NCBI GenBank assembly: GCA_947475225.1
Contig: CANJMQ010000012.1
Coordinates: 1 to 62,858 of the forward strand
DNA: 62,858 nt
Source: Bradyrhizobiaceae bacterium
GTDB taxonomy: Bacteria; Pseudomonadota; Alphaproteobacteria; Rhizobiales; Aestuariivirgaceae
Reading direction: 5' to 3'
Shown here: in pieces, positions 43,115 to 52,015 of the stretch
Layout of the letters: each line of letters begins with the position of its first letter
Position numbering within the stretch: the first letter of the stretch is position 1
Program-made: the position numbers and the translations under genes
Notes under the pieces: model-generated
Told to the model about the DNA's origin: nothing
The model's input: the letters and a program-made list of their open reading frames with translations, nothing else
Databases searched by the model: none

Positions 43115-44349
43115 CGGACCCCCCTCCCGGCGTCGGATCAGGAGCTCTGGGCAAGGTCACGATTGTGCTGGGTGCGGCGTTTCTCGCTGCCGTGTCATAC
43201 ATGACGCTTGAGAGTGCCGTGTCATCGTCGGGCGTTGACGATAAAACTGCGATGTCGGGCATGGGTGTCAGCTCTCTTCGGCGGCTCTCGTCTGGAGAAC
43301 TGAGCGAGGAGGAGCTTTTGGCGCGTCGGGCATTTGCTCGTGATCCGCTCGACGCGGAGGCCGTCATCGATCTCTCCCACATTGCAGATGTGGAGGGCAG
43401 GACGGAGGCATCCGAACGTCTGAAGCTTGCTGCTGGTGAGATGATGCCGCGCGCGACGGGTGTTCAGGCCGAGGCTCTGATGATCCTCCTCAGGCGTCGT
43501 GACTTTGATCGTGTGATGAGCCGCCTGGACGGCCTGATCCGTGCCAGGCCATCGGAGGCGAGGAACTTCTTCGGTCTCGCATCTGAGATCGCTGTCGAGC
43601 CTGATGCATCGAAGGCCGTCGCGCGCATGCTCGCCACCAATCCACCCTGGCGAGAGCAGTTTTTCGGAGCGCTGGCTGCTGGCAACGAGCCTGGCACCGC
43701 CAGCCACATCATCGATGATCTGCGTGCGATGGGTGCGAGTGTTGAGAGCGGCGAGATCAGGTCCGTCATCGACGGCTACATCAGGGCTGGCGACGTCGAT
43801 CGCTCCTACGCTGCGTGGCTCTCGAGCCTCAGCGAAGACGAGTTGAGGGACGTGAAGCGCGTCTATGACGGCGGCTTCTCACACCCGATACGCAACCTGA
43901 GATTTGACTGGACGCTGGTTCCTGCAGATGGCTTCACCTACCGCCTCTTCCCCCGCAACACGGCGAGCATGGACCAGACGCTGCAACTCGACTTCGTCGA
44001 CTTTGGGGGAACATTCTCGAACCTCTCGCAGATCCTGAGGCTCGAGCCGGGACGATACCGCCTGTCGGGTGAGGTCCGCTTCGAGGACTTCGCGTCTCCT
44101 GCCGGCGTGGCTTTCCACATCTACTGCCGCGACGGTGGTCAGATGAGACAGCTGGAGGAGACGTCATCACTCCCGCAGTCCAACCAGTGGATCGGCTTCG
44201 AGAAGATCTTTAATATTCCGAAGGCAAAATGCGCGACACAGCTTCTTCAGATGGAGAGCAGGGCAAGCCTGGATAAGGAGCAATTGACGCACGGAATGAT
44301 TGCATTGGACGTACTCAACATTGACAAGATGCCCGACTTGGTTCAATAA
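43108..44349 (+). CDS. N-anchored EPS-locus protein of unknown function with a C-terminal beta-rich domain
   Basis: 413 residues from GTG 43108, preceded by GGGGA; the open frame upstream lies within the J-domain gene. One N-terminal membrane segment (about 15-33) would place the rest in the periplasm. Residues 70-260 are alpha-helical and repeat-like (LSEEELLARRAFARDPLDAEAVIDLSHIA-type helices, shown here by AFARDPLDAEAV), reminiscent of TPR. Residues 270-410 resemble a jelly-roll carbohydrate-binding module (QTLQLDFVDFGG, RLEPGRYRLSGEVRFEDF, GFEKIFNIP). No known family is named with confidence. Confidence 0.7.
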   Translation: MVADPPPGVGSGALGKVTIVLGAAFLAAVSYMTLESAVSSSGVDDKTAMSGMGVSSLRRLSSGELSEEELLARRAFARDPLDAEAVIDLSHIADVEGRTEASERLKLAAGEMMPRATGVQAEALMILLRRRDFDRVMSRLDGLIRARPSEARNFFGLASEIAVEPDASKAVARMLATNPPWREQFFGALAAGNEPGTASHIIDDLRAMGASVESGEIRSVIDGYIRAGDVDRSYAAWLSSLSEDELRDVKRVYDGGFSHPIRNLRFDWTLVPADGFTYRLFPRNTASMDQTLQLDFVDFGGTFSNLSQILRLEPGRYRLSGEVRFEDFASPAGVAFHIYCRDGGQMRQLEETSSLPQSNQWIGFEKIFNIPKAKCATQLLQMESRASLDKEQLTHGMIALDVLNIDKMPDLVQ

Positions 44350-44392
44350 GGACTTTGAATATGCTTTTTGTAGTCACGTAAAGGATTTTTAC

Positions 44393-45172
44393 TTGAAATA
44401 CCTGCCCCTGGTTGCAAAGAGCCTCGCTTTAGCACTTATCGTGGCAGCATCTGCGAACGTCGCACTCGCTGAGGAGCCGGCGATCGTCAGCAAGGTTGGC
44501 GGAAAGCAGGTCTCCTGGCGGCACGCGGACAAGACCGCGGCCCCCCGCGTCCAGACGCTTCTTGACGCAGGAGACACCGTCAAGGCCGGCAAGGACAGCT
44601 ACGTAGAGGTTGAGTATCTCGCAGATCGCTGCGTGATCCGCGTTAATGCCGGCGGCAGCCTCCTCATTGGCGAACACTCTCCGTGCTCGGCGGCCGCTGA
44701 TCAGAAGGCCAAGTCACAGAGCACCGCCAAGGCAGAAGCAGCCCCTGACGCTCAGGTGATTGCGGCATCGTCTGGCGCCGTCGAGGTGACAGCCAAGAGT
44801 GGCCCCAAAACCCTCGTCAACAAGGGTAGCGGCATGCAGGACGCCAAGGTTGGCGACAGCCTGGAAGTCGGAAACGAAGTTTTCGCCGGCGCAGAGAGCT
44901 CCTTGACGCTCTACTTCGCATCGGAGCAGTGCAGCTACGAGGTTCCGGCATCGACGTCCTACAAGGTCACAGAGATTGCGCCCTGCAAGGCAGCCGCAGC
45001 GGGCGCTCTGGGTGTCGCGGGTGCCGGTGGTGTCGCAGGTGCCGGCGCGGCAGGCATTGCGCCAGCCGTCCTCCTCGGAGGAGCTGCCGTCGTGGTCGGA
45101 GCAGGGGCAGTTGCTGTCATCGTGACGCAGCAGGGTTCGGGCGGCAACGACAACCCAGCGACACCGGACTGA
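44393..45172 (+). CDS. Exported protein with two FecR-like repeats, each with a cysteine pair
   Basis: 259 residues from TTG 44393 (AAAGGA eight bases upstream; no ATG gives a sensible N-terminus). Signal peptide to about residue 26. Two similar units follow: LDAGDTVKAGKDSYVEVEYLADRC...C (Cys80, Cys98) and AKVGDSLEVGNEVFAGAESS...C...C (Cys180, Cys198). The cysteines are spaced 18 residues apart in both, suggesting one disulfide per repeat. A Gly/Ala-rich hydrophobic C-terminal segment (about 203-245) could anchor it. Last gene before the strong terminator. Role unknown; perhaps envelope scaffolding for the EPS apparatus. Confidence 0.75.
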   Translation: MKYLPLVAKSLALALIVAASANVALAEEPAIVSKVGGKQVSWRHADKTAAPRVQTLLDAGDTVKAGKDSYVEVEYLADRCVIRVNAGGSLLIGEHSPCSAAADQKAKSQSTAKAEAAPDAQVIAASSGAVEVTAKSGPKTLVNKGSGMQDAKVGDSLEVGNEVFAGAESSLTLYFASEQCSYEVPASTSYKVTEIAPCKAAAAGALGVAGAGGVAGAGAAGIAPAVLLGGAAVVVGAGAVAVIVTQQGSGGNDNPATPD

Positions 45173-45247
45173 GGTTGCAACGTCGGAGCACTTTTCAGGG
45201 GCGGATCTGCAAAGCCGGATCGTCTTTCACGCCTCAAGATATAGAAG

Positions 45248-45276
45248 CCCCGAACGTCAACGTTCGGGGTTTTTTT
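45248..45276 (+). terminator. Rho-independent terminator of the EPS core operon
   Basis: CCCCGAACG and CGTTCGGGG form a perfect 9-base stem with loop TCAA, followed directly by seven T. It ends the operon that began at the NusG paralog and separates it from gmd. Confidence 0.93.
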
Positions 45277-45334
45277 ATAACAGAACCAATCACTGCGCTC
45301 TCGCGCGAGGCCCGCATCGGATGGATCGTTTCGC

Positions 45335-46426
45335 ATGAAGAAGACGGCCCTCATCACTGGCGTCACGGGTCAGGACGGAGCCTATCTGGCGGAACTCCTC
45401 CTCAAGAAGGGCTATGAGGTGCACGGCCTGAAGCGGCGATCGTCGTCCTTTAACACGGGACGCATCGACCACCTCTACCAGGATCCCCACGAGAGCGACC
45501 GACGCCTCATCCTCCACTACGGCGACATGACGGACGCGACCAACCTCATCCGCATCGTTCAGGAGACGAGGCCCGACGAGATTTACAATCTCGCGGCACA
45601 GAGCCACGTACAGGTCAGCTTCGAGACGCCCGAATACACAGCCAACGCCGACGCAATGGGAACGCTCCGCCTCCTCGAGGCCATCAAGATCCTCGGACTG
45701 AGGGACAAGACGCGCCTCTACCAGGCATCGACGTCGGAGCTCTACGGCAAGGTCCACGACGTTCCACAGTCGGAGACGACGCCCTTCTACCCACGATCTC
45801 CCTACGCGGCAGCGAAGCTCTACGCATACTGGATCGTCGTCAACTACCGCGAGGCCTACGGCATCCACGCCTCGAACGGCATCCTCTTCAACCACGAGAG
45901 CCCCCTGCGCGGCGAGACCTTCGTCAGCCGCAAGGTGACGCGAGGTGCCGCAGCCATATCATTGGGCCTCCAGGACAAGCTCTACCTGGGCAACCTCGAC
46001 GCCGAGCGCGACTGGGGCCACGCCCGCGACTACGTCGAGGCCATGTGGCTGATGCTGCAGCAGGACGAGCCCGACGACTTCGTGATCGCCACGGGCAGGA
46101 AGCACAAGGTGCGTGACCTCGTGGCGCGTGCCTTCGCCGAGTTAGGGATTACCCTCGCGTGGGAGGGGCAGGGCGTGGCCGAGACGGGGCGCGACGCCAG
46201 CACCGGACGCATCCTGGTCGAGGTCGACCCACGCTACTTCAGGCCCACCGAGGTGGAACTCCTGCTGGGTGACGCATCGAAGGCGAGCCGCGTCCTCGGA
46301 TGGGAGGCAACGACATCCTTCGAGGACATGATTTCCGAGATGGTGCTGAGCGACGTCGAGCTGATCAGGCGCGAGCAGGGGCTCCGACGTCCGAGCGAAG
46401 AGCCGACCGGCGTCGCTGCCCAGTGA
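45335..46426 (+). CDS. gmd: GDP-mannose 4,6-dehydratase
   Basis: 363 residues of the extended SDR family: nucleotide motif [15 protein letters not shown], the GMD signature [20 protein letters not shown] (seen over about residues 32-51), [21 protein letters not shown], catalytic region STSELYGKV and [10 protein letters not shown] (Tyr-x3-Lys), and [16 protein letters not shown]. It converts GDP-D-mannose to GDP-4-keto-6-deoxymannose in the cytoplasm, the entry to GDP-L-fucose or related sugars. It is intact, in contrast to the following fucose synthase gene. Confidence 0.95.
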   Translation: MKKTALITGVTGQDGAYLAELLLKKGYEVHGLKRRSSSFNTGRIDHLYQDPHESDRRLILHYGDMTDATNLIRIVQETRPDEIYNLAAQSHVQVSFETPEYTANADAMGTLRLLEAIKILGLRDKTRLYQASTSELYGKVHDVPQSETTPFYPRSPYAAAKLYAYWIVVNYREAYGIHASNGILFNHESPLRGETFVSRKVTRGAAAISLGLQDKLYLGNLDAERDWGHARDYVEAMWLMLQQDEPDDFVIATGRKHKVRDLVARAFAELGITLAWEGQGVAETGRDASTGRILVEVDPRYFRPTEVELLLGDASKASRVLGWEATTSFEDMISEMVLSDVELIRREQGLRRPSEEPTGVAAQ

Positions 46427-46442
46427 CGGCGGGAGCGGCCAG

Positions 46443-47198
46443 ATGAAGATCTCCGTGCTCACCGTCTGCCGCAACGCGGAAGGCACCATCGAGCGCACCA
46501 TTGCCTCCTTCCTGTCGCAGGACTACGCCCAGAAGGAGATGATCGTCATCGACGGGGCATCGAACGACCGTACCGTCGCCATTGCCGAGGGCCTCCAGAG
46601 CCCCCACGTCCGCATCCTGAGCGAGCCCGACCGCGGCATGTATGACGCCCTCAACAAGGGCCTGGCAATCTATGCAGGCGACGTCGTGGGTGTCCTCAAC
46701 GCCGACGACCGATACCACGACGACCACGTTCTGAGCCGCGCCGCTGAGGCCCTCGAGGACCATGACGCGATCCACGGCGACCTCGACTTCCACGACCATC
46801 AGGGGCGTGTGGTCAGGCGCTGGCGCGGGACGCCGCCGCCGCCCAGCGGCTTCGCATCAGGCTGGATGCCGGCACACCCCACCTTCTACGTCAGGCGACA
46901 CGTCGTCGACGCCGTCGGCAGCTTCGACCTGGCTCTCCCCACGGCAGCCGACTACGACTGGATGCTGCGCGCCATTGACATTCACGGAGCACGCATCCGC
47001 CACGTGCCTCACGTGATGATCGACATGGCCTTGGGTGGCCGCAGCACGTCGAGCCTCTCTGCACACCTGAGGCACAATCTCGAGGCCCTTGCAGCGCGCC
47101 GCCGCTGGCTCAACTCGGGCCTTGTCGACTGGGCCCTCTTCGCCAAGCCCGCCTCCAAACTCACGCAGTTTGCCCGCTTCAGCAGAGGCGCCCGATGA
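46443..47198 (+). CDS. Family 2 glycosyltransferase (WcaA/PgaC-like GT-A fold)
   Basis: 251 residues. GT2 landmarks: ISVLTVCRNAEGTIERTI, EMIVIDGASNDRT, SEPDRGMYDALNKGLA, VLNADDRYHDD (the DxD-type metal site) and WMPAHPTFYVRR. Cytoplasmic enzyme that adds a sugar to the lipid-linked repeat unit; donor and acceptor unknown. It lies between gmd and the broken fcl, overlapping the latter by 4 bases. Confidence 0.9.
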   Translation: MKISVLTVCRNAEGTIERTIASFLSQDYAQKEMIVIDGASNDRTVAIAEGLQSPHVRILSEPDRGMYDALNKGLAIYAGDVVGVLNADDRYHDDHVLSRAAEALEDHDAIHGDLDFHDHQGRVVRRWRGTPPPPSGFASGWMPAHPTFYVRRHVVDAVGSFDLALPTAADYDWMLRAIDIHGARIRHVPHVMIDMALGGRSTSSLSAHLRHNLEALAARRRWLNSGLVDWALFAKPASKLTQFARFSRGAR

Positions 47199-48148
47199 CC
47201 ATCACCCTGCCCTACTCGCTGGAAGGAAAGCGCGTCTGGGTGGCTGGCGAGCACGGCATGGTGGGACAGGCCCTGGTCCGCCGCCTCGCCTCCGAGGACT
47301 GCGAGCTTCTCCGCATGCCGCGACGGGCGATCGACTTCCGGAACCAGGCCGCGACTGCCAGCTGGGTCAAGGCGAACCGTCCCGACGCCATCTTCCTCGC
47401 AGCAGCGAAGGTGGGCGGCATCGCAGCAAACGCCGCAAGCCCAGCATCATTCCTCTACGACAACCTGATGATCTAGGCGAATGTCATCAACGCAGCCCAC
47501 GAGGCAGGCGCCGAGCGCCTGGTCTTCCTCGGCTCGACCTGCATCTACCCGAAACTGGCGCCCCAGCCCATCCCCGAGGAGGCCCTCCTCACGGGCCCCC
47601 TCGAGGAGAGCAACGAATGGTACGCCATCGCCAAGATCGCCGGCATCAAGCTGACGCAGGCCTACCGCCGCCAGTATGGCGCGAGCTACATCTCCTGCCA
47701 GCCGACCAACCTCTATGGTCCAGGTGACAACTACGACCTCGAGACGTCACACGTCCTGCCTGCGCTGCTCCGCAAGGCTCACGAGGCGAAGGAAAGTGGC
47801 GCGGCACGCGTGACCGTCTGGGGTTCGGGCCGGCCCCTTCGGGAGTTCCTTCACGTCGACGACCTCGCCGATGCCGCCGCGTTCCTGGCGCGAAACTATG
47901 ACGGCGACATTCCCATCAATATTGGGTCTGGCGAGGAGGTTTCGATTGGCGCCCTGGCGCGCCTGATCTGCCGGACCGTGGGCTTTGCGGGTGAACTGGC
48001 CTTCGACGTATCGCGACCGGACGGGACGCCGCGCAAGCTTGCCGACACGCGCCGCCTGCGCGAACTGGGCTGGAGCCGCGCCCGCAGCCTCGAGCAGGGC
48101 CTGTCCGAGACCTACGCATCCTGGCTGCCGGAGCGATCTCCGCGGTAG
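47195..48148 (+). pseudogene. fcl: GDP-L-fucose synthase interrupted by an in-frame amber codon
   Basis: The frame encodes a complete GDP-fucose synthetase: VWVAGEHGMVGQALVRRL, AAAKVGGIAAN, then TAG at 47474-47476 (codon 94), and onward in the same frame VFLGSTCIYPKLAPQPI, YAIAKIAGIKLTQAYR (Tyr-x3-Lys), CQPTNLYGPGDNYD, REFLHVDDLADA and GTPRKLADTRRL. Family members normally have Gln or Glu at the interrupted site (NLMIxAN), so one C-to-T change (CAG to TAG) would explain it. No other damage is seen, suggesting a very recent mutation, suppression, or a sequencing error. Translated as is, a 93-residue peptide lacking the active site results. Confidence 0.88.
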
Positions 48149-48228
48149 TACCTGCTGATTGTGTCGCAACGGCCTCACGCGACCGTGGGTTGAGGCAAGA
48201 AATAGTGTTTATTCCTTTGAACCCCACG

Positions 48229-48242
48229 ATATTCCGGGATAT
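48229..48242. promoter_or_regulatory. Near-palindrome upstream of the EPS-associated MarR gene
   Basis: ATATTCCGGGATAT is a palindrome except for one mismatched pair (T/G), about 120 bases before the MarR-type start and within the 213-base gap after fcl. Candidate operator for that regulator; binding is unproven. Confidence 0.35.
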
Positions 48243-48361
48243 TGCTCAATCTTGAGCACCGCCTGACTGATGTGTCTCGCAACAACAGACTTTCCACCCG
48301 CGGCTGACCTCGTTCACCCGCCGTGCGGTAGCTTTTGCCTGTTACCAGGCGCTCACAAGCC

Positions 48362-48727
48362 ATGAGTAGCCGCAGGAGCCTGATCCAGGAGGACGTGACA
48401 CTCCGGACCCTCAGGCTCATCCAGGACAATCCCCGGATCAGCCAGCGCGAGATCGCATCCCACGTCGGCATCAGCGTTGGCGCCGTCCACTACTGCCTCA
48501 CGGCACTCGCCGAGAAGGGCCTGATCAAGCTTGGAAACTTCCAGGCATCGCGCAACAAGCGCGCCTACGTCTATCTGCTGACGCCAGAGGGGATCACAGC
48601 AAAGGCATCGCTCACTGTATCCTTCCTCAGGCGCAAGCTTGCCGAATACGAGACACTCAAGTTAGAGATTGCTGAGCTGGAGACTGAACTGGGCGAAGTC
48701 GTGTCAGCAGAGCAGCGCGCGACATGA
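48362..48727 (+). CDS. MarR-family EPS-associated transcriptional regulator
   Basis: 121 residues. Winged HTH: EDVTLRTLRLIQDNPRISQREIA, GISVGAVHYCLTALAEKGLI, then KRAYVYLLTPEGI; a coiled-coil end (RRKLAEYETLKLEIAELETEL) would dimerise. This matches the small MarR-type regulator found in many proteobacterial EPS loci. ATG 48362 taken as start; an upstream in-frame TTG (48335) is weaker. It is encoded at the junction where base composition changes from GC-rich to AT-rich. Confidence 0.9.
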   Translation: MSSRRSLIQEDVTLRTLRLIQDNPRISQREIASHVGISVGAVHYCLTALAEKGLIKLGNFQASRNKRAYVYLLTPEGITAKASLTVSFLRRKLAEYETLKLEIAELETELGEVVSAEQRAT

Positions 48728-48873
48728 GCGTCGCCCCCACAGCGGCCGTCACGTCCGATATGCGGACTTATCGCACAGTGCGAACTGGAGAGGTTCGACA
48801 TCTTGCATAGATGGGGAATTCTCTGGGTCGCCAATTCCAAGGACGCCCCCCTATCGCAAGCAGATTTCTTCCG

Positions 48874-49656
48874 ATGAGCCTCCAACAAACGCTGCGCTTC
48901 ATCCTCGGTCACCCCATGAACAAGGGTCGGCCAATATCAACACTAACCCGCTTCGCCAAATGGCAATTACAGAGCCGTATCAAGGACGAGGTGATCTTCA
49001 ACTGGATTGACGGCGCCAAGCTCGTCGTCCGAAGGGGCATGACCGGAGCCACGGGAAACATCTACTGCGGTCTGCACGAATACATCGACATGAGATATGT
49101 TCTTGACACGCTCAAGCCAGGCGATCTCTTTGTCGATATTGGAGCAAACATTGGGAGTTATACGATCCTTGCCTCCAAAGTCTGCGGTGCGAATACGGTT
49201 GCAATCGAACCCGATCCCGAAACAGTTCGGTCACTTCGGCGCAACATCGAAGTCAACGGACTCGCAGACAAGGTCCGGATCGTTGAAGCGGCATTGGGTT
49301 CAAAGACCGGAACCACATCGTTCACGATCGGGCGGGATACAGTCAATCGGGTGGCAAGACAAGACGATACAAACGTCAGGATACTTCCTCTGAAGACATT
49401 GGACGAAGTCTTGGACGGAGAAGTGCCAACGTTAATCAAGATTGACGTAGAGGGTTACGAAGGAGAGGTCCTGAGGGGCGGCGCGGTAACCCTGGGTAAT
49501 CCCAAGTTAAGGGCGATTATCACAGAAACGCTTGATCGGGATGTGCAGGACATCCTGGAGCAGGCAGGTTTCAAGAAGGCCTACTATTACCCGGAGCAAA
49601 GAGCATTCGGAGAGACAGCTTCAGGCCATTCCAATAACTCACTCATGACCCGATAG
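48874..49656 (+). CDS. FkbM-family methyltransferase
   Basis: 260 residues from ATG 48874 (MSLQQTLRFILGHP is a familiar start for this subfamily; an upstream ATG at 48811 adds 21 unrelated residues). Motifs: RRGMTGATGNIYCGLHE, FVDIGANIGSYTILAS (SAM motif I), AIEPDPETVRSLRRNIE, RILPLKTLDEVL and LIKIDVEGYEGEVLRGG. Likely methylates a hydroxyl on an EPS sugar. The C-terminus is somewhat short (ends NNSLMTR). First gene of the AT-richer cassette. Confidence 0.88.
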   Translation: MSLQQTLRFILGHPMNKGRPISTLTRFAKWQLQSRIKDEVIFNWIDGAKLVVRRGMTGATGNIYCGLHEYIDMRYVLDTLKPGDLFVDIGANIGSYTILASKVCGANTVAIEPDPETVRSLRRNIEVNGLADKVRIVEAALGSKTGTTSFTIGRDTVNRVARQDDTNVRILPLKTLDEVLDGEVPTLIKIDVEGYEGEVLRGGAVTLGNPKLRAIITETLDRDVQDILEQAGFKKAYYYPEQRAFGETASGHSNNSLMTR

Positions 49657-50071
49657 CGCCCAACCTGAGTTGGGGATCCAATTACTCGACAATATCGACT
49701 CCCAACCAACACGAATTTGGACGAATTGCCGAGTGCACTCATAATCGAGCGAAAAACCGCACCAATCATGAATGCAACGGATCACAAACGTTGACCAATA
49801 TCAAACAGACCCCAGCGAAAGTGCATGCCGACATTTAAGTCAAAGAACGAAACAATTCGCATAGTCCAGCGCCACACTTTTTCTAGAGTCACGCTGCAAC
49901 CCAACGCTTTTCAGGAACGAAAAGTCTCACAGCGAATAGCCACAACATAAACTGCAAGAACGCCACCGAAGATCGTTAGCTAACACCAGACAAAACTGAA
50001 TGGAAGTGCCAACTAAGCCGTCACTCTCTGACTGTCCGCAAAGATAGTAACCCTAGCTCCGAGAGCAACAT
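49657..50071. other. 415-base AT-rich gap without a recognisable gene
   Basis: A small hairpin, CCCAAC/GTTGGG around CTGA (49659-49674), directly follows the FkbM stop; it lacks a T-run, so at most a weak terminator. The remainder is AT-rich and full of stops in all frames. It probably contains the promoter of the flippase gene, but no convincing -35/-10 pair was found. Confidence 0.5.
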
Positions 50072-51904
50072 TTGATTTATCCAAGAGCGTTGTCACTTTT
50101 GAGTGACCCCGAGCGAAAGCAGTGGTCACTACTGCTCGTTCTTATGTCTGCAGCTGCATTGATGGACGTAATTGGCGTTACCTCCATAATGCCATTCCTT
50201 GCCGTGCTTGCCGAACCGTCGATGATCGGTAGTAACCGACTGATAAGTCTCTTCTACCAGCTAGGTCGATTCAGCAGCGTAAACCATTTTCTTTTTGCTC
50301 TAGGAGTCAGCGCCTTCCTCGTCCTAATTGTCTCAGCTATCATAAGATCTTTAGCTCTCTATTCACAAAACAATTTCACTGGAATGAGGCGACACAGCCT
50401 TTCCTGCAGACTTCTCGAAGGCTACCTGTCACAACCATACGAATACTTTCTGATCCACCATTCAAGTGAAATGGAACGGAATATACTTTCAGAAGTTGAT
50501 CAGTTCATAGAGCGCGCACTTACACCACTTACTGTTCTGCTTTCGTCAGCTTTCGTCCTGGTTGCTATGTCAATCGTCCTGATTGCCATTGACCCAATTA
50601 GCGCCTTAATTGTTGCCTTAGTATTAGGAACCGCTTACGCAACTATATTTGTCACAATCCGCCCTTATCTTACAAAACTCGGCTCAGAGAGAGTCAGGGC
50701 AAATCAAGGCAGATACGAAAGCGCGGCCGAAGCTCTTGGCGGAATCAAGTTCCTAAAGCTGGTGGGGCAAGAGCGCCACTACTTAGATAAATTTGTGTTT
50801 TACTCAAATATGTTTTCTAACAATATTTCTGTATCAAATGTTTTGGCGCAAGCACCAAAATTTATGATCGAAACAATCGCATTTGGCGGGATATTACTAC
50901 TCGCATTGATCCTCATGCTCCGACACGGCGGAACCTCTACATCAGCCCTTTCAACTGTTCTTCCTCTCTTGGGACTCTACACACTTGCGGGCTATAGAAT
51001 GCTTCCTGCAGTTCAAAACATCTACCATTCAATGACGCAATTGCGGTTTGCCGGACCAGCAATTGACGCGCTGCAGACAGAACTAACCGCCAGCGCAGCC
51101 TGCATCGATCTCCCTGTTTCAAGCCCAACACGGCTTAAGTACTCAGACACCCTGGCGTTCAACAACGTCACCTATCACTATCCAAATTCTGACAACGCCG
51201 GGATAAAGAACATTACGTTTTCTGTAAAACGTGGATCGCATCTGGGAATAGTTGGCGCTACAGGCGCCGGCAAGACCACATTGGTAGACGTCTTGCTAGG
51301 CCTGCTATCGCCGTCGAGTGGCACCATTTCCGTGGATGGAAACCCTATCACGGCAGACACCGTAAGACGCTGGCAAGCTACTCTTGGATACGTCCCGCAA
51401 GACATCTTCCTCACAGACAACACAGTAGCAGAGAACATTGCGTTTGGAATACACGCCAATAACATAAACATGAAAAGAGTTGAAGACTGCGCAAGAGCAG
51501 CACAAATTGACGCGTTTATCGAGAATGAACTAACTCTTGGCTATTTCACGCCCGTTGGAGAGCGGGGAGTACGGTTATCAGGTGGTCAGCGCCAAAGAAT
51601 AGGAATAGCTCGGGCCCTCTACAGAGATCCAGATATAATTGTTTTTGACGAGGCCACCAGCGCACTCGATACCACAACCGAAAAGGATGTGATGCATGCA
51701 ATAGCTGAACTGTCTGGATCAAAGACAGTGATCACAATTACCCATCGCCTAAGCACAGTTCAAACCTGTGACAACCTACTCATCCTTAACAATGGTCAGG
51801 GCGTTGGCTTTGGCCCTTACAGTCACTTACTCGCTTCAAATGAGCATTTGAAACGCCTCCATGCCTCTGGCTCCGTTCACCCCCCTTTATCAATGAACAA
51901 ATGA
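50072..51904 (+). CDS. PglK/MsbA-like ABC flippase (fused membrane and ATPase domains)
   Basis: 610 residues, TTG start. Six membrane segments in the first 330 residues, then an ATPase: Walker A GATGAGKTTLVD, Q-loop YVPQDIFL, signature VRLSGGQRQRIGIARAL, Walker B IIVFDEATSALD, switch THRLST. Best guess is export/flipping of a lipid-linked oligosaccharide, as PglK does in Campylobacter. No Wzx-type flippase is found in the window, so this may be the flippase of the locus. Codon use is markedly AT-rich compared with the genes before 48.7 kb. Confidence 0.87.
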   Translation: MIYPRALSLLSDPERKQWSLLLVLMSAAALMDVIGVTSIMPFLAVLAEPSMIGSNRLISLFYQLGRFSSVNHFLFALGVSAFLVLIVSAIIRSLALYSQNNFTGMRRHSLSCRLLEGYLSQPYEYFLIHHSSEMERNILSEVDQFIERALTPLTVLLSSAFVLVAMSIVLIAIDPISALIVALVLGTAYATIFVTIRPYLTKLGSERVRANQGRYESAAEALGGIKFLKLVGQERHYLDKFVFYSNMFSNNISVSNVLAQAPKFMIETIAFGGILLLALILMLRHGGTSTSALSTVLPLLGLYTLAGYRMLPAVQNIYHSMTQLRFAGPAIDALQTELTASAACIDLPVSSPTRLKYSDTLAFNNVTYHYPNSDNAGIKNITFSVKRGSHLGIVGATGAGKTTLVDVLLGLLSPSSGTISVDGNPITADTVRRWQATLGYVPQDIFLTDNTVAENIAFGIHANNINMKRVEDCARAAQIDAFIENELTLGYFTPVGERGVRLSGGQRQRIGIARALYRDPDIIVFDEATSALDTTTEKDVMHAIAELSGSKTVITITHRLSTVQTCDNLLILNNGQGVGFGPYSHLLASNEHLKRLHASGSVHPPLSMNK

Positions 51905-52015
51905 CGTCAGAGCTCCGGCTTTTCCCGCGACAGTACAACAGATGACGAAATGTACATCTTCAACAAGATAAACATTTACTCCACTGTCCACACAAGTCGT
52001 CCCTGACGTCAAACA

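Noticed and set aside
40484-44592. Minus-strand frames opposite wzc and the accessory trio
   Set aside because: They lack domains and mirror the coding frame of the plus-strand genes.
47474-47476. TAG read as pyrrolysine or as a deliberate recoding site
   Set aside because: No pyrrolysine genes or recoding element seen; Gln/Glu is the normal residue and one C-to-T change explains the stop.
48811-48873. Earlier start for the FkbM methyltransferase
   Set aside because: The added 21 residues do not match the family, whereas MSLQQTLRFILGHP does.
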